Of a stretch of DNA of 58,174 bases, positions 55,801-58,174 are shown in pieces. Where the stretch lies: contig DAIOFH010000003.1 in the NCBI GenBank assembly GCA_036745875.1, positions 1 through 58,174 of the forward strand. The letters run 5' to 3'. Position 1 is the stretch's first letter; each line of letters begins with the position of its first letter. Made by a program: the position numbers and the translations under genes. The notes under the pieces were generated by a model. That model was not told the DNA's origin, searched no databases, and was given only the letters and a program-made list of their open reading frames with translations. Source of the stretch: DAIOFH01 sp036745875 (lineage in GTDB: Bacteria; Planctomycetota; SZUA-567).

Positions 55801-55828
55801 TTTACATACGAAACGGTATCGTTATTAT
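55801..55828 (+). promoter_or_regulatory. Candidate tRNA-Asn promoter
   Basis: TTTACA (55801-55806), 16-bp spacer, TATTAT (55823-55828), about 75 bases upstream of the tRNA. Confidence 0.5.
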
Positions 55829-55903
55829 ATGTCATCTCGCTAGCCAATGTCTCCCTGAGACAACGGGCAGCGTGAGTTAGTCTATTACCTATATTCACAA
55901 TAT

Positions 55904-55979
55904 TCCCCTGTAGCTCAGCTGGTAGAGCGTCGGACTGTTAATCCGCAGGTCGCTGGTTCGAATCCAGCCGGGGGAGCCA
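55904..55979 (+). tRNA. tRNA-Asn (anticodon GTT)
   Basis: 76 bases with an encoded CCA. The acceptor stem TCCCCTG / CGGGGGA pairs throughout (one wobble); the D arm includes AGCTCAGCTGGTAGAGC, the anticodon GTT is at 55937-55939 (position 34), and the T arm is GCTGG TTCGAAT CCAGC. It lies immediately upstream of an integrase gene, making its 3' half the probable attachment site. Confidence 0.97.
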
Positions 55980-55996
55980 ATATAAGAAACGCAGAC

Positions 55997-56035
55997 GCCC
56001 GCCAATGGCCAAAAAGCCTTGGCGGGCTTTGCTTT
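55997..56035 (+). terminator. Terminator after tRNA-Asn
   Basis: 9-bp stem GCCCGCCAA / TTGGCGGGC with an inner GGC / GCC pair (loop CAAAAA), followed by TTTGCTTT. Confidence 0.9.
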
Positions 56036-56073
56036 ATAGCGATGTAGTGGTCGGGGGTGGTCGGCCGCAATCG

Positions 56074-56181
56074 TTGACAATCGCAGCATTTGTTGGTATA
56101 ATTGTTGGTATACTTGACATTCGGAAAAAGTGATACCAACAAAATCTGTTGGTATCCTAAATCTGAAGGGAGGTACCAACA
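56074..56181 (+). promoter_or_regulatory. Integrase promoter with five TGTTGGTAT-type operator or arm sites
   Basis: Consensus promoter TTGACA (56074-56079), 17-bp spacer, TATAAT (56097-56102). Five copies of TGTTGGTAT: direct at 56091, 56103 and 56147, inverted at 56133 and 56173 (the last with G for A). The first overlaps the -10, the second follows it, the third and fourth form a perfect 10-bp palindrome, and the fifth overlaps the integrase ribosome site. Suitable for autorepression and as arm-type integrase sites. Confidence 0.7.
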
Positions 56182-56182
56182 A

Positions 56183-57466
56183 ATGAGTCTCACCGATAGG
56201 GCTATAGTTAATCTGAAAGCCAAGGACGGTAAGCCGATAAAAAAATCGGATGGTGAAGGATTATTCGTTTATGTCACTCCGCAAGGAACCAAATCCTTCC
56301 GGATGGCCTATCGCTTCCTGGGAAAGCAGAAGCTCCTAAGTATCGGGCTCTACCCTACAATCAGCCTCAAAGAAGCGAGAGAGGTGGTCGCCGAGGCAAA
56401 GCGGCAACTTCAGAATGGCGTCGATCCAAGTCAGTTCAAACAATCACTCAAAATCAACTCCACTAACTCCGAACCGACAGAGCCGGTCGCACGGGAAATA
56501 CCCGATGGTCCTAATTTCATCGGCAAAGCTACGCTTGACCCAAAATGTTTCGAATACGTCGCACGCGAGTGGTTCCATAAAATGCGTCTGAAGCTGGAAT
56601 GGGCAGAACGCTACTCCACCCTTACCATCAGACGCTTGGAACAGCACTTGTTTCCCTTCATCGGCAACACCATCATTACCGACTTGAAGCCTGCCGATCT
56701 GCTCAAGTGCATTCAACGCATCGAAAACATGGGCCAGCACGAAACCGCGCATAGGGTATTGAACTTGTCCGGCAAGGTCTTCCGCTACGCTATCGGCCTG
56801 GGCATTGCCGAAAATGACATAAGCGCCGCCTTGGCCGATTCAATCCCGCCCGCCAAAAGCAAAAATTACGCGACCATCACCGAACCCCGGAAAGTCGGCG
56901 CCTTGCTCCGAGCGATTGACGGCTATCACGGCATGTTCTCCGTACGGTGTGCTCTCCAACTATCCCCCCTGCTTTTCGTGCGTCCCGGCGAGCTGCGCCG
57001 TGCTGAATGGACCGAAGTCAACTTCGCCGACGCAGAATGGCGCATTCCGAAAGATCGGATGAAAAAGCGCCTTCCTCATATCGTGCCGCTTTCGCGGCAG
57101 GCATTAGAAATTCTGCAAGCATTGCATAACCACAATGGCACTGGAAAATACCTCTTTCCAAGTGCCCGTTTCCGCGACCGGATAATGAGCGACAACACCC
57201 TCAACGCCGCCCTACGCCAACTCGGCTACGGGCCGGATTCGCCAGACTCCATTGTCGGCCACGGATTCCGCCATATGGCGTCGACACTATTAAATGAAAT
57301 GGAAAAATGGGACGGAGATGTCATTGAACGACAGCTGGCGCATGTCGACAGCAATATTCGAGGAACCTACAATTTTGCGCAGCATCTTCAAACTCGCAGG
57401 CAGATGATGCAGGACTGGGCGAATTATCTCGAAACATTGAAAAATGCTTATAACTCTGAAGGGTAA
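56183..57466 (+). CDS. int: P4-type tyrosine integrase
   Basis: 427 residues. N-terminal DUF4102-type arm-binding domain (about 1-85: LKAKDGKPIKKSDGEGLFVY, FRMAYRFLGKQKLLSIGLYP), core-binding domain (about 120-215), and a catalytic domain with the full tyrosine recombinase set: R267 in VRPGELR, H360 and R363 in GHGFRH, H387 in LAHVD, Y396 in GTYNF. GGGAGG lies 9 bases before MSLTD. It should recombine at tRNA-Asn. The frame open to 56102 upstream passes through the operator repeats and is not translated. No sign of decay, so the element may be mobile. Confidence 0.94.
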   Translation: MSLTDRAIVNLKAKDGKPIKKSDGEGLFVYVTPQGTKSFRMAYRFLGKQKLLSIGLYPTISLKEAREVVAEAKRQLQNGVDPSQFKQSLKINSTNSEPTEPVAREIPDGPNFIGKATLDPKCFEYVAREWFHKMRLKLEWAERYSTLTIRRLEQHLFPFIGNTIITDLKPADLLKCIQRIENMGQHETAHRVLNLSGKVFRYAIGLGIAENDISAALADSIPPAKSKNYATITEPRKVGALLRAIDGYHGMFSVRCALQLSPLLFVRPGELRRAEWTEVNFADAEWRIPKDRMKKRLPHIVPLSRQALEILQALHNHNGTGKYLFPSARFRDRIMSDNTLNAALRQLGYGPDSPDSIVGHGFRHMASTLLNEMEKWDGDVIERQLAHVDSNIRGTYNFAQHLQTRRQMMQDWANYLETLKNAYNSEG

Positions 57467-57494
57467 TTTTGTAATCGATGGGAGCGTCAGGTTA

Positions 57495-57641
57495 ATGTTG
57501 GTTGGCAGTTGCTTTGGGCTAGTATGGGCAATATACTTATTCGTATGGAAGATGACGGAAATTGACTGTGAAAAAGGATGGCGTATTCTTACCGATTTCG
57601 TTCCGCATCACGAGATTGACAAATGCTTTGCCGGGAGATAG
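57495..57641 (+). CDS. Possible small membrane peptide
   Basis: 48 residues: LVGSCFGLVWAIYLFVWKM is a plausible single membrane helix, followed by a short polar tail with two cysteines. GGGAG lies 12 bases upstream, which is poor. It could be an unrelated open frame; the base composition is compatible with coding but not decisive. Confidence 0.3.
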   Translation: MLVGSCFGLVWAIYLFVWKMTEIDCEKGWRILTDFVPHHEIDKCFAGR

Positions 57642-58174
57642 AAGGGTCTGGTGGGCGCCTCAAGAACCGAGCCACCGGACAAACCGCGCCCAGTGTGGAG
57701 TCTTGAAAACAGCCATATAGTACAGCAACGCGTGACCACTTTGGAGAGCGCAGAAGCGTCCACTCTTTTATCTTCCCGGCGCTTTATTTTGAGAATTACA
57801 ATGCCTACTCTATTAAGATTAGACCTTACACGCCCGGTGAAGAGGTCATCACTACATACCTGTATCTCACCTTAAACGATATGTAACGTGAATGCCTTGG
57901 ACATCGGTGGCGACACTGCATGCTCCACGATATTCATAATTTCTGCGGCGATGGTCGCGGGAGACTATCCCGGATAATGTCACACTCCCGTCCCAAACGT
58001 AGCGTGGCATGATTTGAAACGTGTTTGGCAACTCCTATTGAACGCGGCCTCGATAACATCCGGATCAAGACGCCCCTCCGCGCCTCACGTCCATAATGAC
58101 CTCGTGAAGGGGCATAATTTTTCGCAACCACATTGACAATAAAAAAAAATAAGTTATAATATTAAAATACTTTA
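57642..58174. other. No gene seen at the window end
   Basis: 533 bp with only short, unconvincing frames on both strands, ending in an A/T-rich stretch (58138-58174) that may be the promoter of a gene beyond the window. No att duplicate, IS end or tRNA found. Confidence 0.5.

Larger units (their letters stand above)
55937..58174 (+). mobile_element. Left end of a tRNA-Asn-integrated element (partial)
   Basis: A P4-type integrase gene sits directly downstream of and in the same direction as tRNA-Asn, the standard arrangement of genomic islands. The attachment core should be within the 3' half of the tRNA (about 55937-55979). I see no second copy of that segment in the window, so the other end lies beyond 58174. 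Cargo visible here is minimal. Confidence 0.6.

Noticed and set aside
56091..56181. CRISPR-like repeats before the integrase
   Set aside because: Units are only 9 bases, in both orientations, with unequal 3-25 bp spacing and no spacers; they fit operator or arm sites.

Overview
The window is a GC-rich chromosomal segment of a Gram-negative bacterium. LpxK, KdsA, an LpxH-like phosphoesterase, a 1560-residue autotransporter and a second outer-membrane barrel all require an LPS-bearing outer membrane. The YkgJ-type cysteine protein and the PhnP-like hydrolase behind pyrH-frr resemble Planctomycetota/PVC proteins as I remember them. I treat that placement as tentative because no rRNA or other decisive marker is present. 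ThyX, a DUF2148 Cys-rich protein and a DUF362 protein fit an anaerobic or low-oxygen life, but this is inference.

Layout. 1-5.6 kb (minus strand): pyrH-frr-phnP-ykgJ, then HIT-XRE/cupin-lpxK-unknown. 5.7-11.2 kb: HD phosphohydrolase, serA, glyA with a terminator in its leader, a TetR regulator, a frameshifted small secreted protein and another exported protein. 11.3-14.7 kb (minus): scpA, an orphan branched-chain-amino-acid-type binding protein and a DUF362 protein. 14.8-26.3 kb: kdsA, purL (with a PurS-like N terminus), a CDF cation transporter, rsmA, a chemoreceptor, recN, and the compact thyX-dut-dCMP deaminase operon that makes and channels dUMP to dTMP. 26.7-33.8 kb: the autotransporter, a PepD-type dipeptidase and a small exported protein. 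33.7-37.2 kb (minus): a second orphan binding protein, an EamA transporter, DUF2148 and a phosphopantetheinyl transferase. 37.5-43.6 kb: a proline-rich exported protein, a molbindin, a trypsin-Sel1 protein, a transglutaminase-like protein and a diguanylate cyclase interrupted by an in-frame TGA. 44.3-50.2 kb: a pentose-type operon (DeoR regulator, sugar ABC transporter, xylulokinase, VOC protein) that looks decayed. 50.6-55.7 kb: ilvE, a barrel protein, dgkA, a metallophosphoesterase, a small GNAT and a truncated ISL3-type transposase-like zinc-finger protein. 55.9-58.2 kb: tRNA-Asn(GTT) with a P4-type integrase next to it, which marks the start of an integrated element whose far end lies outside the window.

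The most notable features are not a new defence or metabolic cassette. They are (i) two divergent copies of a roughly 145-bp self-complementary repeat, one of which appears to supply an upstream start codon to phnP; (ii) the decayed sugar-transport locus, with a TAG in the binding protein, an in-frame fusion of binding protein to an ATPase lacking its first Walker A, and a permease reading frame that runs 266 bases into xylB; (iii) a promoter-proximal terminator in the glyA leader; (iv) a five-copy operator array on a consensus integrase promoter; and (v) a palindrome in the purL leader. Several broken frames could be assembly or read errors and should be checked against reads first.
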